Assembly: GCF_010731675.1 (NCBI RefSeq)
Contig: NZ_AP022584.1
Coordinates: 682,001-746,000, forward strand
Direction of reading: 5' to 3'
Source: Mycobacterium marseillense
GTDB lineage: Bacteria; Actinomycetota; Actinomycetes; Mycobacteriales; Mycobacteriaceae
Length of the DNA stretch: 64,000 nt
Each line of letters opens with the position of its first letter. Position 1 is the first letter of the stretch. Below the pieces are notes generated by a model. That model was not told the origin of the DNA, made no database searches, and worked only from the letters and a program-made list of their open reading frames with translations. The position numbers and the translations under genes were made by a program. This document shows, one piece after another, positions 53,228 through 64,000 of this stretch.

Positions 53228-53563
53228 TCAGCCCCGCCGACGGGTCTTGATGATCTCGAGGCGCTCCTTGAGCAGCTCTTCGAGTTCTTCGACCGAGCGG
53301 CGCTCCAGCAGCATGTCCCAGTGCGTGCGCGGCGGCTTGACCTTCTTCGGCTCGGGCAGATCACCCTCGATCAGGGTGCCTTCCAGACCGTTGCGACACA
53401 GCCAGGTGCCGGGGATTTCGGCGTCGTCGGCGAAGGGAACCTCGAACTCCTCGCCATTCTCGGTGCGGTACTTCGCGAGCTGGCGCGGTGCCAGGTCATG
53501 GTTGCGGTCGGTCTCGTAGCTCACGGCTCCGAGGCGACTGCCCCTCAATACGCGATCAGCCAT
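53228..53563 (-). CDS. rbpA: RNA polymerase-binding protein RbpA
   Basis: 111-aa actinobacterial transcription activator that binds sigma A/B and the core enzyme. It contains the N-terminal tail (MADRVLRGSRLGAVSYETD), a core beta domain (GEEFEVPFADDAEIPGTW), a basic linker (EPKKVKPPRTHWDML) and the sigma-interaction domain (RRSVEELEELLKERLEIIK). AAGGAG lies upstream of ATG 53563. Convergent with ppm1. Confidence 0.97.
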   Translation of the reverse strand: MADRVLRGSRLGAVSYETDRNHDLAPRQLAKYRTENGEEFEVPFADDAEIPGTWLCRNGLEGTLIEGDLPEPKKVKPPRTHWDMLLERRSVEELEELLKERLEIIKTRRRG

Positions 53564-53736
53564 GGGTGCTACTCCTTAGAAGTCGTTTCGGAGCTCTTGG
53601 GCTCCTGTAGTGCAATTCTCTCTCGATTAGCAACGCTGCGGCGATCTGCGCAGTTCCCCGGCGCACAGCCGGCATACGCGACGCGACCATCAATGATACC
53701 GGGATCACCAAACAATCCCGACTAAAGTCGGCAGGC

Positions 53737-54087
53737 GTGAGCCGCCGTACCCACCCGCAGCCCTGCCGCTGGTGCGGTCGAGACGTCACCGACGCGGGAA
53801 TGGGCCGCCGCCGCCAGTACTGCCGGCAGTCCTGCCGGCAGCGGGCCTACGAGCAACGGGCCTCGTTGAACCGGCACGGCGCAGCCGCCGTGCCCGACGA
53901 CGCGGTGGTGCTGTCGGCCGACGACGCGGCCGACCTCTCCGATCGCGTCTACCAGGTGCGCTGCGCCGCAGAAGACGTCGCCACCGCCCTCGAGGAAGGC
54001 GCCGAGGCCACCGAACTGCGCCAGTTGTGCGACACGCTGATCCACGCCGCCCGGGCCGCCGACGGTTGGCGCCGAGCGGGTGTCTGA
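53737..54087 (+). CDS. Small cysteine-rich, probably zinc-binding protein
   Basis: 116-aa protein whose N-terminus carries two Cys pairs: PCRWCGRDV near residue 10 and QYCRQSCRQRAYEQR near residue 30, the latter resembling the CxxxCR-x-R signature of small actinobacterial zinc ribbons. The C-terminal half is an acidic helix (DLSDRVYQVRCAAEDVATAL). No named family. GTG 53737 has TAAAGT eight bases upstream. Divergent from rbpA and upstream of pks12, the place of Rv2049c in M. tuberculosis, but homology to it is not established. Confidence 0.7.
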   Translation: MSRRTHPQPCRWCGRDVTDAGMGRRRQYCRQSCRQRAYEQRASLNRHGAAAVPDDAVVLSADDAADLSDRVYQVRCAAEDVATALEEGAEATELRQLCDTLIHAARAADGWRRAGV

Positions 54088-54514
54088 CGGCTGTCTGGAG
54101 TCGCCGCCGCGCCCGTGCCGCCGGGACCGGACGTGGCGTCGAACCCTCCGCGACACGCACCTGACCACCGACGATGGCTAGACAGGTACAGTCTCGCCAT
54201 GAACCACAGGCCACGTCTAGCGCCGGCCGTCGTCCAGCGAGCTCACCGGGCTCCCCGCGGCGCAGCTCGCCCGAGCGGGGCTTCGCAGCAGTCCAAGCCG
54301 GTCCTCCTGTAGCAACCGGGAGTAGCGGACGTTTTGAAATCCAGTCGGAGTTGGCCATACTCACCAGCAACATTCTTGGGTCGGAGAGCAGCACGACGCT
54401 GGTCGAACGAAACGCGGCGTCGCCTCGTGCAGCAAATCCCGTGAATCGGCGACAACCGCTGCCGGCGGGACAAGACGGCCAGACATTAGGTGAGGGTTAG
54501 GGCGAGGTTTAGTG
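54088..54514 (+). promoter_or_regulatory. pks12 upstream region
   Basis: 427 bases without an established gene. It contains a candidate leaderless small ORF (54199-54312). A possible promoter is TTGAAA (54334-54339), a 16-bp spacer and CATACT (54356-54361), which would start transcription about 150 nt before pks12. The last 30 bases hold GGTGAGGGTTAGGGCGAGG, from which GAGG could serve as the ribosome-binding site. No tRNA or riboswitch fold is recognised. Confidence 0.4.
54199..54312 (+). CDS. Candidate leaderless 37-aa small protein upstream of pks12
   Basis: ATG 54199 begins MNHRPRLAPAVVQRAHRAPR and ends SKPVLL at TAG 54312. TACAGT (54187-54192) lies six bases before the ATG, the leaderless geometry seen at many genes in this window. 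The peptide is Arg/Ala/Pro-rich without a known domain. It could be a small protein or a translated leader. Low confidence without expression data. Confidence 0.3.
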   Translation: MNHRPRLAPAVVQRAHRAPRGAARPSGASQQSKPVLL

Positions 54515-57500
54515 ATGGTGGACCAACTCCAGCATGCGACCGAAGCGCTGCGGAAAGCGCTGGTCCAGGTTGAACGCCTGAAGCGCACCAACCGCGCGCT
54601 GCTGGAGCGGTCCAGCGAGCCGATCGCGATCGTCGGAATGTCCTGCCGCTTCCCCGGCGGCGTCGACAGCCCCGAGTCGCTCTGGCAAATGGTCGCCGAC
54701 GGCCGCGACGTGATCTCGGAGTTTCCCGCCGACCGCGGCTGGGACCTCGGGGCGCTGTACGACCCCGACCCCGACGCCCGCCACAAGTGCTATGTGAACA
54801 CCGGAGGTTTCGTCGACGGCGTCGCGGACTTCGACCCGGCCTTCTTCGGCATCGCGCCCAGCGAAGCCCTGGCGATGGATCCCCAGCACCGGATGCTGCT
54901 GGAACTGTCGTGGGAAGCGTTGGAGCGGGCCGGGATTGACCCCAGCGGCCTGCGCGGCAGCGCCACCGGCGTGTTCGCGGGACTGATCGTCCAGGGCTAC
55001 GGAATGCTCGCCGAGGAGATCGAGGGCTACCGGCTGACCGGCATGACATCCAGCGTCGCCTCGGGCCGGGTGTCGTATGTGCTCGGTCTGGAGGGCCCGG
55101 CGGTGTCGGTGGACACGGCGTGCTCGTCGTCGTTGGTGGCGCTGCACATGGCGGTGCAATCACTGCGCTCGGGGGAGTGCGATCTGGCCCTGGCCGGCGG
55201 CGCGACGGTCAACGCCACGCCGACCGTTTTCGTGGAATTCAGCCGGCACCGAGGATTGGCCCCCGACGGCCGGTGCAAGGCGTACGCGGGCGCGGCCGAC
55301 GGCGTCGGCTGGTCCGAGGGCGGGGCGATCCTGGTCGTCGAGCGCCTGTCGGATGCGCAGCGGTTGGGTCATCCGGTGCTGGCGGTGGTGCGGGGTTCGG
55401 CGGTCAATCAGGACGGTGCCTCCAATGGGTTGACGGCGCCCAATGGTCCGTCGCAGCAGCGGGTGGTGCGCGCGGCGTTGGCCAACGCGGGGTTGGCGGC
55501 GTCGGAGGTGGACGTGGTCGAAGGCCACGGCACTGGGACCACGTTGGGTGATCCGATTGAGGCGCAGGCGTTGTTGGCGACTTATGGGCAGGATCGGGGT
55601 TCGGGCGGGCCGTTGTGGTTGGGGTCGGTCAAGTCGAACATGGGCCATACGCAGGCGGCGGCGGGGGTTGCCGGTGTGATCAAGATGGTGCAGGCGATGC
55701 GCCATGAGATGTTGCCGGCGACATTGCATGTCGATGAGCCCAGCCCGCATGTCGATTGGTCGGCGGGTGCGGTGTCGTTGCTTACCGAGGCCCAGCCGTG
55801 GGGTGCGGAGCGTCCGCGCCGGGCGGGGGTGTCGTCGTTCGGCATCAGTGGCACCAACGCCCATGTGATCATCGAGGCCGTGCCGGCCCAGCCGACGCGG
55901 GAAGCCGGTCCGGCACAGCCCGTGGTGCCGTGGGTGGTGTCGGCGAAGTCGGCCACGGCGCTGGCCGCGCAGGCGGCGCGGCTGGCCGAATATCTGCGCG
56001 CCCGTGACGAATTGGACGTCGCCGACGTGGGATGGACGCTGGCCGGCCGCGCGACGTTCGAGCATCGGGCCGTCGTGGTGGCCACTGACCGGGACCGCTT
56101 GCTGGCCGGGCTGGACGAGCTGGCCAACGACGACCCGGCCGGGACCATCCTGCGGGGCACCGCGACGCCGGCAGGCAAGACCGTGTTCGTCTTCCCCGGC
56201 CAGGGCTCCCAATGGCTGGGCATGGGCATCGAATTGCTGGATTCCGCACCGGTGTTCGCGCAGCAGATCCGGGCGTGCGACGAAGCGTTCTCGGAGTTCG
56301 TCGACTGGTCGCTGACTGACGTGCTGCGCGGCGCTGCCGGCGCCCCGGGAATGGACCGCGTCGACGTGGTGCAGCCGGTGCTGTTCGCGGTGATGGTGTC
56401 GCTGGCCGAACTATGGAAGTCGGTCGGGGTGAACCCGGACGCGGTGATCGGCCACTCACAAGGCGAAATCGCCGCGGCCTACATCGCCGGCGCCTTGTCG
56501 TTGCGAGACGCCGCCCGGGTGGTCACGCTGCGCAGCAAGCTGCTGCGCTCGCTGGCCGGCCCCGGGGGCATGCTGTCGATCGCCTGCAGCACCGAGCGGG
56601 CCCGGGAGCTGTTGGCGCCCTACGGCAATCGGGTCAGCATCGCCGCCGTCAACGGCCGGTCGGCCGTCGTGGTGTCGGGCGACGTGGCCGCCCTCGACGA
56701 GCTCGTCGGGTTCTGCGCCGATCTCGAACTGCGGACCCGGCGGATCGACGTGGACTACGCCTCGCACTCGGTGGAGGTCGAGGCGATCCGCGACGACCTC
56801 GCCGAGGCGCTGTCCGGTGTCGAGCCCCGTTCCTCGCGCATCGCGTTCTTTTCCACCGTGACCGGAAGCCGCTTGGACACAGCTGGATTGGACGCCGACT
56901 ACTGGTACCGCAACATCCGGCAGACCGTGCAGTTCGATCAGGCCGTACGCAGCGCGAGCGAGCACGGATACCGGACTTTCATCGAATCCAGCCCGCATCC
57001 GGCCCTGCTCGCCGGCATCGAGGACACCGCCAACCATCAGGCCGGCCGCGACGCCGAGGCCACGGTCATTCCCACCCTGGGCCGCGACGACGGCGGACTC
57101 GACCGATTCCTGACGTCGGCTGCCACCGCGTTCGTCGCGGGAGTGGGCGTGCAGTGGCGCGGTGTGCTGGACGGGGCCGGCTTTGTGGAGCTGCCTACGT
57201 ATGCCTTTGACCGCCGGCGGTTTTGGCTGTCCGGCGAAGGTGTGGGGGCCGACGCCACCGGCCTGGGCCTGGGAGCCAGCGAGCACCCGCTGCTGCACGC
57301 GGTCGTCGAGCTGCCGTCCTCGGGCGGGGTCGTGCTGACCGGCCGCCTGTCGCCCAGCCAGCAGGGGTGGCTGACCGATCACGCGGTCTCCGGTGCGGTC
57401 GTGTTCCCGGGTGCCGGGTTCGTGGAGCTGGCGATCCGCGCCGGCGACGAAGTCGGATGTTCGACGGTCGACGAACTGACTTTGCAAGCGCCGTTGATGT

Positions 57501-60500
57501 TGCCGGTCAAGGACTCCGGGGCGGGATCGGTGGCCGTACAGGTCGTGGTGGGCCCGGCCGCGGAAACCGGTCAGCGCGTCGTGTCGATCTTCTCGCGCCC
57601 CGACACCGGCTCGGGCTGGGTGTGCCACGCCGAGGGAACGTTGAGTACCGGCGCGGTGGAGCCGGGCGCGGATTTGTCGGCGTGGCCGCCGGTGGGCGCC
57701 GTCGCGGTGGACGCGGCGGACGGTTACGAGCAATTGGCCGCGCGCGGTTACGGTTACGGCCCGGCGTTCAGGGGCCTGACCGCGGCTTGGGTGCGCGGCG
57801 ACGAGGTGTTCGCCGAGGTACGACTGCCCGACGCCGCCGGCAGTGTCAACGGATACGGCGTACATCCCGCGCTGCTCGACGCGGCCATGCACGCGCTGGT
57901 CATCGGCCACCAAATCGCTGATCACACCGACGAAGTGGTGCTGCCGTTCTCCTGGCAGGGCGTGTCGCTGCATGCCGCGGGCGCGTCGGCGGTGCGCGCG
58001 CGCATCGCGCCGGCGGGAACTAGTGCGGTGTCGATCGAGCTGGCCGACGGCCTGGGATTGCCGGTGCTGTCGGTGCGCGCGATGGTGGCGCGCTCGGTGA
58101 GCGAGCGGCAGCTGCGCGCGGCGGTGTCGGCCTCGGGCCCGGACCGGCTCTTCGAGGTGGAGTGGTCGCCGGCGACCGCCGGCACCGCCGACACGCCCGC
58201 GCACGAGGTCTTCGAATCCCTTGCGGCCGAAGAAGATCCAGTCACTGGATCGTATCGCCGCACCCATGAGGCCCTGGCTGCCGTGCAGTCGTGGCTGGCC
58301 GCGCATGACTCCGGGGTGCTGGTTGTCGCGACGCGCGGCGCGGTGGGACTCGCGGGGGAGGATGTCCCCGATCTGGCCGGCGCGGCGGTGTGGGGACTGG
58401 TGCGGTCGGCGCAGACCGAGCATCCCGGCCGGATCGTGCTGGTCGATTCCGATGCCGCGCTGGACAATAGCGCGATAGCGACCGTTCTCGCCGTCGGCGA
58501 ACCTCAGGTGCTGCTGCGCGACGGTACGGCCCACACCGCCCGGGTGCGCGGCAGCCGCGCGGTCGACGGAATCATGACGCCGCCGGAAAGCGGCCCCTGG
58601 CGGCTGGGCATCAGCAGCGCGGGCACCTTCGAAAACCTGCAACTCGAGCCGGTACCCAACGCCGACGCTCCGCTGGAGCCGGGTCAGGTTCGGGTGGCCC
58701 TGCGCGCGATCGCCACCAACTTCCGCGACGTCATGATCACCCTGGGCATGTTCACCCACGAGGCCCTGCTCGGCGGCGAAGGCGCCGGCGTCGTCGTCGA
58801 GGTCGGGCCGGGAGTCACCGAATTCGAGGTCGGCGACTCGGTATACGGCTTCTTCCCCGACGGCAGCGGCACCCTGGTGCCCGGCGACGTCCGTCTGCTG
58901 CAGCACAAGCCCGCCGACTGGTCCTACGCCGAAGCCGCGGGCATCTCAGCGGTTTTCACCACCGCGTACATGGCGTTCATTCACCTGGCCGAGGTCAGGC
59001 CCGGCCAGCGGGTGTTGGTGCATGCCGCCGCCGGCGGCGTCGGGATGGCCGCCGTTCAACTCGCCCGGCACCTGGGTCTGGAGGTGTTCGCCACCGCCAG
59101 CCGCGGCAAATGGGACACCTTGCGGGCCATGGGCTTTGACGACGACCACATCTCGGATTCCCGCAGTCTCGACTTCGAGGACAAGTTCCGCTCGATCACC
59201 GCCGGCCGCGGCTTCGACGTGGTGCTGGACTCGCTGGCCGGCGACTTCGTCGACGCCTCGCTGCGCCTGGTCGCCCCGGGCGGCATTTTCCTGGAAATGG
59301 GCAAGACCGACATCCGCGACCCGGGCGCGGTGGCCCAGGAATATCCGAGCGTCCGGTACCGCGCCTTCGACCTGTTCGAGCCCGGCCGTCCCCGCATGCA
59401 TCAGTGGATGCTCGAACTCGCCGGTCTGTTCGACGCCGGGGTCCTGAAACCGTTGCCGGTGACCACCTTTGACGTACGGCGCGGCCGCGCGGCGTTGCGG
59501 TACCTCAGCCAGGCCCGCCACATCGGCAAGGTCGTCATGACTCTACCTTCGGGGCCTGGTCCCGGCCGGTTGGCCTCGGGCACGGTACTGATCACCGGCG
59601 GGACCGGCATGGCGGGCTCGACGCTGGCGCGCCACCTGGTGGCGCACCACGGCGTCGAGGACCTGGCGCTGCTGAGCCGGCGCGGACCGGATGCACCCGG
59701 AGCCGCCGAGCTGATCTCAGAGCTGGAAGCGGCCGGCGCCCGGGCGCGAGTGATCGCCTGCGACGCGGCCGACCGGCCCGCACTGGCCGCGGTGATCACC
59801 GAACTCGCGGCTACTCGGCCCCTGTCCGGCGTGATCCACGCGGCCGGCGTCCTCGACGACGCGATGGTCACCTCACTGACACCGGAGCGGGTCGACGCGG
59901 TGCTGGCGGCCAAGATCGACGCGGCCTGGAACCTGCACGAGCTGACCCGCGACCTGAATCTGTCGGCGTTCGTGATGTTTTCCTCGATGGCCGGGCTGGT
60001 GGGCTCGTCGGGCCAGGGCAACTACGGGGCGGCGAACTCGTTCCTCGACGGGCTGGCCGCGCATCGGCGCGCACACGGGCTGCCGGCGATCTCGTTGGGC
60101 TGGGGGCTGTGGGACCAGGCCAGCGCCATGACCGGCGGGCTCGACGCCGCCGACCGCGCCCGGCTGGGCCGCGACGGGATCTTGGCGCTGTCCTCGGACG
60201 AGGCCATGGAACTGTTCGACACGGCATTGATTGTCGACCAACCATTCCTGGCGCCCGCCCGCATCGACCTCGGCGCGCTGCGCGCCCATGCGGTCGCGGT
60301 GCCACCGATGTTCGCCGACCTCGTCAACGCGCCGACACGGCGCCGGGTCGACGACTCACTGGCCGCCGCGAAGTCGAAATCGGCTCTGGCGCATCGCCTC
60401 GAAGGCCTGTCCGAGGCCGAGCAGCACGCCGTGCTGCTGGACCTGGTGCGCTCGCACATCGCCACCGTGCTGGGCAACACCTCCGCCGAGGCGATCGACC

Positions 60501-63500
60501 CGGACAAGGCGTTCCAGGAGCTGGGCTTTGACTCGCTGACCGCGGTCGAAATGCGCAACCGGCTCAAAACCGCGACCGGACTGTCGCTTTCGCCCACCCT
60601 GATCTTCGACTACCCGACACCCAACGGCCTGGCCGGCTACATCCGCGCCGAGCTCGCCGGGGCCCCGCAAGAGATCAAGCACGCCCCGGTCGCGCGCGCC
60701 ACCGAGGACGATCCAATCGTCATCGTCGGAATGTCCTGCCGTTACCCGGGCGGGGTGAACTCCCCCGAGGATCTGTGGCAGATGCTCACCGAGGGCCGCG
60801 ATGTCCTCTCCGAATTTCCGACCGACCGCGGCTGGGACCTGGCCGGCGTGTACAACCCGGATCCCGACGTCCCCGGCACCTGCTACACCCGGACCGGTGG
60901 TTTCGTCGACGGCGTCGCGGACTTCGACCCGGCCTTCTTCGGCATCGCGCCCAGCGAGGCGCTCGCGATGGACCCGCAGCAACGCATGTTCCTCGAGCTC
61001 TCCTGGGAAGCCTTGGAGCGGGCGGGAATCGAACCCGGCGCGCTGCGCGGCAGCGCCACCGGCATGTTTGCCGGGGTCTACACGCAGGGCTACGGTATCG
61101 ACGCCGCGCCCACCGCGGAAGGCTTCCGCCTGACCGGCCAGTCCTCGAGTGTGGCGTCGGGCCGGGTGTCGTATGTGCTCGGTCTGGAGGGCCCGGCGGT
61201 GTCGGTGGACACGGCGTGCTCGTCGTCGTTGGTGGCGCTGCACATGGCGGTGCAATCACTGCGCTCGGGGGAGTGCGATCTGGCCCTGGCCGGCGGCGTC
61301 ACGGTCAACGCCACGCCCGACATCTTCGTCGAGTTCAGCCGCATGCGCGGGTTGTCCGTGGACGGCCGGTGCAAGGCGTACGCGGGCGCGGCCGACGGCA
61401 CCGGATTCTCCGAAGGCGGCGGCATGCTCGTGGTGGAGCGCCTGTCGGATGCGCAGCGGTTGGGTCATCCGGTGCTGGCGGTGGTGCGGGGTTCGGCGGT
61501 CAATCAGGACGGTGCCTCCAATGGGTTGACGGCGCCCAATGGTCCGTCGCAGCAGCGGGTGGTGCGCGCGGCGTTGGCCAACGCGGGGTTGGCGGCGTCG
61601 GAGGTGGACGTGGTCGAAGGCCACGGCACTGGGACCACGTTGGGTGATCCGATTGAGGCGCAGGCGTTGTTGGCGACTTATGGGCAGGATCGGGGTTCGG
61701 GCGGGCCGTTGTGGTTGGGGTCGGTCAAGTCGAACATGGGCCATACGCAGGCGGCGGCGGGGGTTGCCGGTGTGATCAAGATGGTGCAGGCGATGCGCCA
61801 TGAGATGTTGCCGGCGACATTGCATGTCGATGAGCCCAGCCCGCATGTCGATTGGTCGGCGGGTGCGGTGTCGTTGCTTACCGAGGCCCAGCCGTGGGGT
61901 GCGGAGCGTCCGCGCCGGGCGGGGGTGTCGTCGTTCGGCATCAGTGGCACCAACGCCCATGTGATCATCGAGGCCGTCCCATCTGAGACCCGCCCGAGCC
62001 CTGTCCAGGTGACCGAGCGCCCCGCGGTGCCGGTCCTGCCGTGGGTGGTGTCCGCGAAATCGCCGTCGGCGTTGAAATCTCAGGCCGCCCGGTTGGCGAC
62101 CCACCTACGCGACCAGCCGGATCTGGACGTCGCAGATGTGGCCTGGACGCTGGCCGGCCGGTCGACCTTCGAACAGCGGGCCGTCATCGTCGGCGACGAC
62201 CGCGACCGCCTGCTGGCCGGGCTGGACGAGTTGGCCGCCGACGAGCTGGCCCCGTCGATCGTTCGCGGCACGGCAGCCCCCGGCGGCAAGACCGTGTTCG
62301 TCTTCCCCGGTCAGGGCTCCCAGCTGCTCGGCATGGGCAGGGGGTTGCACGGCGCGTACCCGATTTTCGCCGAGGCCTTCGACGCCGTCCTGGCCGAACT
62401 GGATCAGCACCTGCTGCGTCCCCTGCGCGACGTTATGTGGGGCAACGACGAAAGCCTGCTGAATACCACCGAATTCGCGCAGCCGGCGCTGTTCGCGGTG
62501 GAAGTCGCCCTGTTCCGGCTGCTCGAATCCTGGGGCATCCACCCCGATTTCGTGATGGGCCACTCGATCGGCGAACTGTCCGCCGCCCACGCCGCCGGTG
62601 TCCTGTCGCTGAAGAACGCCGCGGTCCTCGTGGCCGCCCGCGGCCGATTCATGCAGGCGCTGCCGGCGGGCGGGGCGATGATCGCCGTGCAGGCCACCGA
62701 AGACGAGGTGCGGCCGCTGCTCGTGTCCTCCGAAGAAGCCGGCGTGGGCATCGCGGCCGTCAACGGGCCCGCCTCGGTGGTGATCTCGGGCGCTGAAGGC
62801 GCGGTGACCGCGATCGCCGACCGACTCCGCGCCGACGGCCGCCGCGTCCACCAACTCGCCGTCTCGCACGCGTTCCACTCCCCATTGATGGACGCGATGA
62901 TCGACGAATTCGGCACCGTCGCAGCGGGACTCACCGTCGGCAAGCCGACCATCCCGATCGTGTCCAACGTGACCGGGCAGCTGGCCGCCGATGACTTCGG
63001 CACAGCGGCGTACTGGAAGCGACACGTGCGCGACGCGGTGCGATTCGCTGACAGCGTCCGATTCGTCCATGCGGCCGGTGGCAACCGATTCCTCGAAGTC
63101 GGGCCGAGCAGCGGCCTGACGGCCTCAATCGAGGAAACGCTGGCCGACAACGCGGTGGCGGAGATCTCTGCGATGTCCGCGCTGCGCAAGGACCGCCCGG
63201 AGCCGGTCGCCTTGGTCAACACCGTCGCGCAGGGGTTCGTCGCCGGGATGGCGGTGGACTGGCGCGGCGCCATCGGCGCGGCGAATCTCGTCGAGTTGCC
63301 CACGTATGCCTTTGACCGGCGACGCTTTTGGCTCGCGCGCGACGACGCCCCGGCCGACGCTGTGGGCCTGGGCCTGGCCCCCGGCGAGCACGCCCTGCTG
63401 GGCGCGGTGGTCGAACTGCCGGCGTCGGGCGGGGTGGTGTTGACCGGCCGGTTGTCGCCGGGCACGCAGGGCTGGCTGTCCGATCATGCCGTCGGCGGTG

Positions 63501-64000
63501 TCGTGCTGTTCCCGGGAGCTGGATTCGTCGAGTTGGCGATCCGCGCCGGCGACGAGGTGGGTTGCGGAATCGTCGACGAATTGAATCTGGCGGCGCCGCT
63601 GGTCTTGCCGGCCGGCACCTCGGTCGCGGTTCAGGTCGTGGTCGGCGGCCCGGACGACTCGGGTGCGCGTGCGGTGTCGGTGTTCTCGCGGGGTGAGGCG
63701 GGCTCGGGGTGGTCGCTGCACGCCGAGGGCGTGCTGCGCGCGGGATCGGTGCAGCCGGGCACCGATCTGTCGGCGTGGCCACCGGTGGGTGCGGTCCCGG
63801 TGGAGGTCGGCGACGGTTATGACCAACTGGCCGAGCGTGGTTACGGGTACGGGCCCGCGTTCCGTGGCTTGACGTCGATGTGGCGGCGCGGCGACGAAAT
63901 CTTCGCCGAAGTGACCCTGCCCTCCGACGCGGGGGTGTCGGTGACCGGGTTCGGTGTCCACCCGGTGATGCTCGACGCGGCGTTGCACGCGGTCATCTTG
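54515..64000 (+). CDS. pks12: Mycoketide polyketide synthase Pks12 (3' end beyond window)
   Basis: Giant modular type I PKS making the mycoketide chain of mannosyl-beta-1-phosphomycoketide. 3162 residues are present and still open. Docking helix [18 protein letters not shown], then module 1: KS (36-456; Cys 203, His 338, His 378), AT (about 555-870; GHSQG Ser 648; YASH, predicting methylmalonyl-CoA), DH (about 920-1090; His 956), ER (about 1390-1690; [13 protein letters not shown]), KR (about 1695-1870; [10 protein letters not shown]), ACP (Ser 2007 in [11 protein letters not shown]). Module 2: KS (about 2066-2487; Cys 2235), AT (GHSIG Ser 2684; HAFH, predicting malonyl-CoA), DH (His 2991) cut by the window end. 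The order matches M. tuberculosis Pks12. GAGG seven bases before ATG 54515. Confidence 0.96.
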   Translation, partial: MVDQLQHATEALRKALVQVERLKRTNRALLERSSEPIAIVGMSCRFPGGVDSPESLWQMVADGRDVISEFPADRGWDLGALYDPDPDARHKCYVNTGGFVDGVADFDPAFFGIAPSEALAMDPQHRMLLELSWEALERAGIDPSGLRGSATGVFAGLIVQGYGMLAEEIEGYRLTGMTSSVASGRVSYVLGLEGPAVSVDTACSSSLVALHMAVQSLRSGECDLALAGGATVNATPTVFVEFSRHRGLAPDGRCKAYAGAADGVGWSEGGAILVVERLSDAQRLGHPVLAVVRGSAVNQDGASNGLTAPNGPSQQRVVRAALANAGLAASEVDVVEGHGTGTTLGDPIEAQALLATYGQDRGSGGPLWLGSVKSNMGHTQAAAGVAGVIKMVQAMRHEMLPATLHVDEPSPHVDWSAGAVSLLTEAQPWGAERPRRAGVSSFGISGTNAHVIIEAVPAQPTREAGPAQPVVPWVVSAKSATALAAQAARLAEYLRARDELDVADVGWTLAGRATFEHRAVVVATDRDRLLAGLDELANDDPAGTILRGTATPAGKTVFVFPGQGSQWLGMGIELLDSAPVFAQQIRACDEAFSEFVDWSLTDVLRGAAGAPGMDRVDVVQPVLFAVMVSLAELWKSVGVNPDAVIGHSQGEIAAAYIAGALSLRDAARVVTLRSKLLRSLAGPGGMLSIACSTERARELLAPYGNRVSIAAVNGRSAVVVSGDVAALDELVGFCADLELRTRRIDVDYASHSVEVEAIRDDLAEALSGVEPRSSRIAFFSTVTGSRLDTAGLDADYWYRNIRQTVQFDQAVRSASEHGYRTFIESSPHPALLAGIEDTANHQAGRDAEATVIPTLGRDDGGLDRFLTSAATAFVAGVGVQWRGVLDGAGFVELPTYAFDRRRFWLSGEGVGADATGLGLGASEHPLLHAVVELPSSGGVVLTGRLSPSQQGWLTDHAVSGAVVFPGAGFVELAIRAGDEVGCSTVDELTLQAPLMLPVKDSGAGSVAVQVVVGPAAETGQRVVSIFSRPDTGSGWVCHAEGTLSTGAVEPGADLSAWPPVGAVAVDAADGYEQLAARGYGYGPAFRGLTAAWVRGDEVFAEVRLPDAAGSVNGYGVHPALLDAAMHALVIGHQIADHTDEVVLPFSWQGVSLHAAGASAVRARIAPAGTSAVSIELADGLGLPVLSVRAMVARSVSERQLRAAVSASGPDRLFEVEWSPATAGTADTPAHEVFESLAAEEDPVTGSYRRTHEALAAVQSWLAAHDSGVLVVATRGAVGLAGEDVPDLAGAAVWGLVRSAQTEHPGRIVLVDSDAALDNSAIATVLAVGEPQVLLRDGTAHTARVRGSRAVDGIMTPPESGPWRLGISSAGTFENLQLEPVPNADAPLEPGQVRVALRAIATNFRDVMITLGMFTHEALLGGEGAGVVVEVGPGVTEFEVGDSVYGFFPDGSGTLVPGDVRLLQHKPADWSYAEAAGISAVFTTAYMAFIHLAEVRPGQRVLVHAAAGGVGMAAVQLARHLGLEVFATASRGKWDTLRAMGFDDDHISDSRSLDFEDKFRSITAGRGFDVVLDSLAGDFVDASLRLVAPGGIFLEMGKTDIRDPGAVAQEYPSVRYRAFDLFEPGRPRMHQWMLELAGLFDAGVLKPLPVTTFDVRRGRAALRYLSQARHIGKVVMTLPSGPGPGRLASGTVLITGGTGMAGSTLARHLVAHHGVEDLALLSRRGPDAPGAAELISELEAAGARARVIACDAADRPALAAVITELAATRPLSGVIHAAGVLDDAMVTSLTPERVDAVLAAKIDAAWNLHELTRDLNLSAFVMFSSMAGLVGSSGQGNYGAANSFLDGLAAHRRAHGLPAISLGWGLWDQASAMTGGLDAADRARLGRDGILALSSDEAMELFDTALIVDQPFLAPARIDLGALRAHAVAVPPMFADLVNAPTRRRVDDSLAAAKSKSALAHRLEGLSEAEQHAVLLDLVRSHIATVLGNTSAEAIDPDKAFQELGFDSLTAVEMRNRLKTATGLSLSPTLIFDYPTPNGLAGYIRAELAGAPQEIKHAPVARATEDDPIVIVGMSCRYPGGVNSPEDLWQMLTEGRDVLSEFPTDRGWDLAGVYNPDPDVPGTCYTRTGGFVDGVADFDPAFFGIAPSEALAMDPQQRMFLELSWEALERAGIEPGALRGSATGMFAGVYTQGYGIDAAPTAEGFRLTGQSSSVASGRVSYVLGLEGPAVSVDTACSSSLVALHMAVQSLRSGECDLALAGGVTVNATPDIFVEFSRMRGLSVDGRCKAYAGAADGTGFSEGGGMLVVERLSDAQRLGHPVLAVVRGSAVNQDGASNGLTAPNGPSQQRVVRAALANAGLAASEVDVVEGHGTGTTLGDPIEAQALLATYGQDRGSGGPLWLGSVKSNMGHTQAAAGVAGVIKMVQAMRHEMLPATLHVDEPSPHVDWSAGAVSLLTEAQPWGAERPRRAGVSSFGISGTNAHVIIEAVPSETRPSPVQVTERPAVPVLPWVVSAKSPSALKSQAARLATHLRDQPDLDVADVAWTLAGRSTFEQRAVIVGDDRDRLLAGLDELAADELAPSIVRGTAAPGGKTVFVFPGQGSQLLGMGRGLHGAYPIFAEAFDAVLAELDQHLLRPLRDVMWGNDESLLNTTEFAQPALFAVEVALFRLLESWGIHPDFVMGHSIGELSAAHAAGVLSLKNAAVLVAARGRFMQALPAGGAMIAVQATEDEVRPLLVSSEEAGVGIAAVNGPASVVISGAEGAVTAIADRLRADGRRVHQLAVSHAFHSPLMDAMIDEFGTVAAGLTVGKPTIPIVSNVTGQLAADDFGTAAYWKRHVRDAVRFADSVRFVHAAGGNRFLEVGPSSGLTASIEETLADNAVAEISAMSALRKDRPEPVALVNTVAQGFVAGMAVDWRGAIGAANLVELPTYAFDRRRFWLARDDAPADAVGLGLAPGEHALLGAVVELPASGGVVLTGRLSPGTQGWLSDHAVGGVVLFPGAGFVELAIRAGDEVGCGIVDELNLAAPLVLPAGTSVAVQVVVGGPDDSGARAVSVFSRGEAGSGWSLHAEGVLRAGSVQPGTDLSAWPPVGAVPVEVGDGYDQLAERGYGYGPAFRGLTSMWRRGDEIFAEVTLPSDAGVSVTGFGVHPVMLDAALHAVIL
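55340..55881 (+). repeat. 542-bp perfect repeat, copy 1 (pks12 module 1 KS)
   Basis: Identical base for base to 61436-61977 (offset 6096), covering the C-terminal half of the KS domain. The codon choice is more T/G-ending at third positions than in flanking pks12 sequence. Part of the module duplication, homogenised by conversion. Confidence 0.95.
61436..61977 (+). repeat. 542-bp perfect repeat, copy 2 (pks12 module 2 KS)
   Basis: Second copy of the block at 55340-55881. A shorter perfect block of 142 bp (55061-55202 and 61157-61298) around the KS active-site Cys has the same 6096-bp offset. Between the blocks the modules differ at many positions. Confidence 0.95.

Noticed and set aside
54174..54500. 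108-codon open frame before pks12
   Set aside because: No start signal, low coding character and no recognisable domain; only the short frame at 54199 has leaderless promoter geometry.
54088..54514. tRNA or other structured RNA before pks12
   Set aside because: No cloverleaf, T-loop consensus or known RNA motif could be found by eye.
54515..64000. Long antisense open frames across pks12, including one of 816 codons at 56456-58906 on the minus strand
   Set aside because: They mirror the high-GC3 pks12 coding frame, have no domains or start signals, and are Arg/Ala/Gly-rich shadows.

Overview
The window is a high-GC chromosomal segment from a slow-growing Mycobacterium. The combined presence of the Pup-proteasome genes, a PPE-PPW protein, mce/yrbE genes, F420-dependent PPOX proteins, RbpA and a giant Pks12 supports this. 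Gene order largely mirrors the M. tuberculosis Rv2122c-Rv2048c interval, read in the opposite direction. Several M. tuberculosis features are missing: blaC, the PPE36/PE22/IS6110 block, Rv2113, and the rpsR2-rpmB2 ribosomal paralogues. The split lnt/ppm1 pair and the extra genes suggest a relative of the M. avium complex rather than the M. tuberculosis complex. I see no insertion sequence, prophage, CRISPR array, tRNA or rRNA.

Layout. 1-776 is a truncated YrbE/MlaE permease (start of an mce operon) with a divergent TetR gene. 1.7-4.9 kb holds hisE-hisG, a DUF4126 membrane protein and a flavin disulfide reductase. 4.9-7.7 kb holds a RecB-like nuclease, the tRNA m1A58 methyltransferase trmI, a DUF503 protein and the lipoprotein lppK. 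8-19.5 kb is a compact Pup-proteasome locus: mpa, an unknown 601-aa protein, an Rv2114 homologue, dop-pup-prcB-prcA, pafA, pafB-pafC. It continues into tatA-tatC-helY and an Rv2091c homologue (to 24.5 kb). 24.5-28 kb carries an exonuclease, pepE, an F420-dependent reductase and an SDR.

28-45 kb is the cobalamin region: cobL-cobM-cobK forward, cobG-cobH-cobIJ reverse, cobN forward. Interleaved with it are sigC (in frame behind a zinc-finger anti-sigma-like membrane protein), an orphan PPE gene, an SsuC/SsuB-type ABC pair, an alpha/beta hydrolase and a membrane-anchored sulfite-oxidase-like enzyme. 45-54 kb holds an SDR/TetR pair, a PPOX protein, a dienelactone hydrolase, fxsA, an amidohydrolase, lnt, ppm1, rbpA and a small zinc-binding protein. 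From 54,515 to the window end runs pks12, the mycoketide synthase. Its first module is complete and its second runs as far as the DH domain.

How genes work together. Dop deamidates Pup and PafA ligates it to substrates. Mpa unfolds them for the PrcBA protease, and PafBC links the locus to DNA-damage transcription. The cob genes build the corrin ring, and CobN is the large cobaltochelatase subunit. Ppm1 supplies polyprenyl-phosphomannose and Lnt acylates lipoproteins. Pks12 makes the mycoketide chain of mannosyl-phosphomycoketide.

The most interesting observations are these: the sigC frame is open into a zinc-finger membrane protein with a His/Met-rich loop; a 542-bp stretch is perfectly duplicated between pks12 modules; -10-like hexamers sit exactly 6-7 nt before many start codons (leaderless transcription), including dop, pafA and pafB; candidate leaderless small ORFs precede mpa and pks12; and an uncharacterised 601-aa protein sits inside the proteasome locus.
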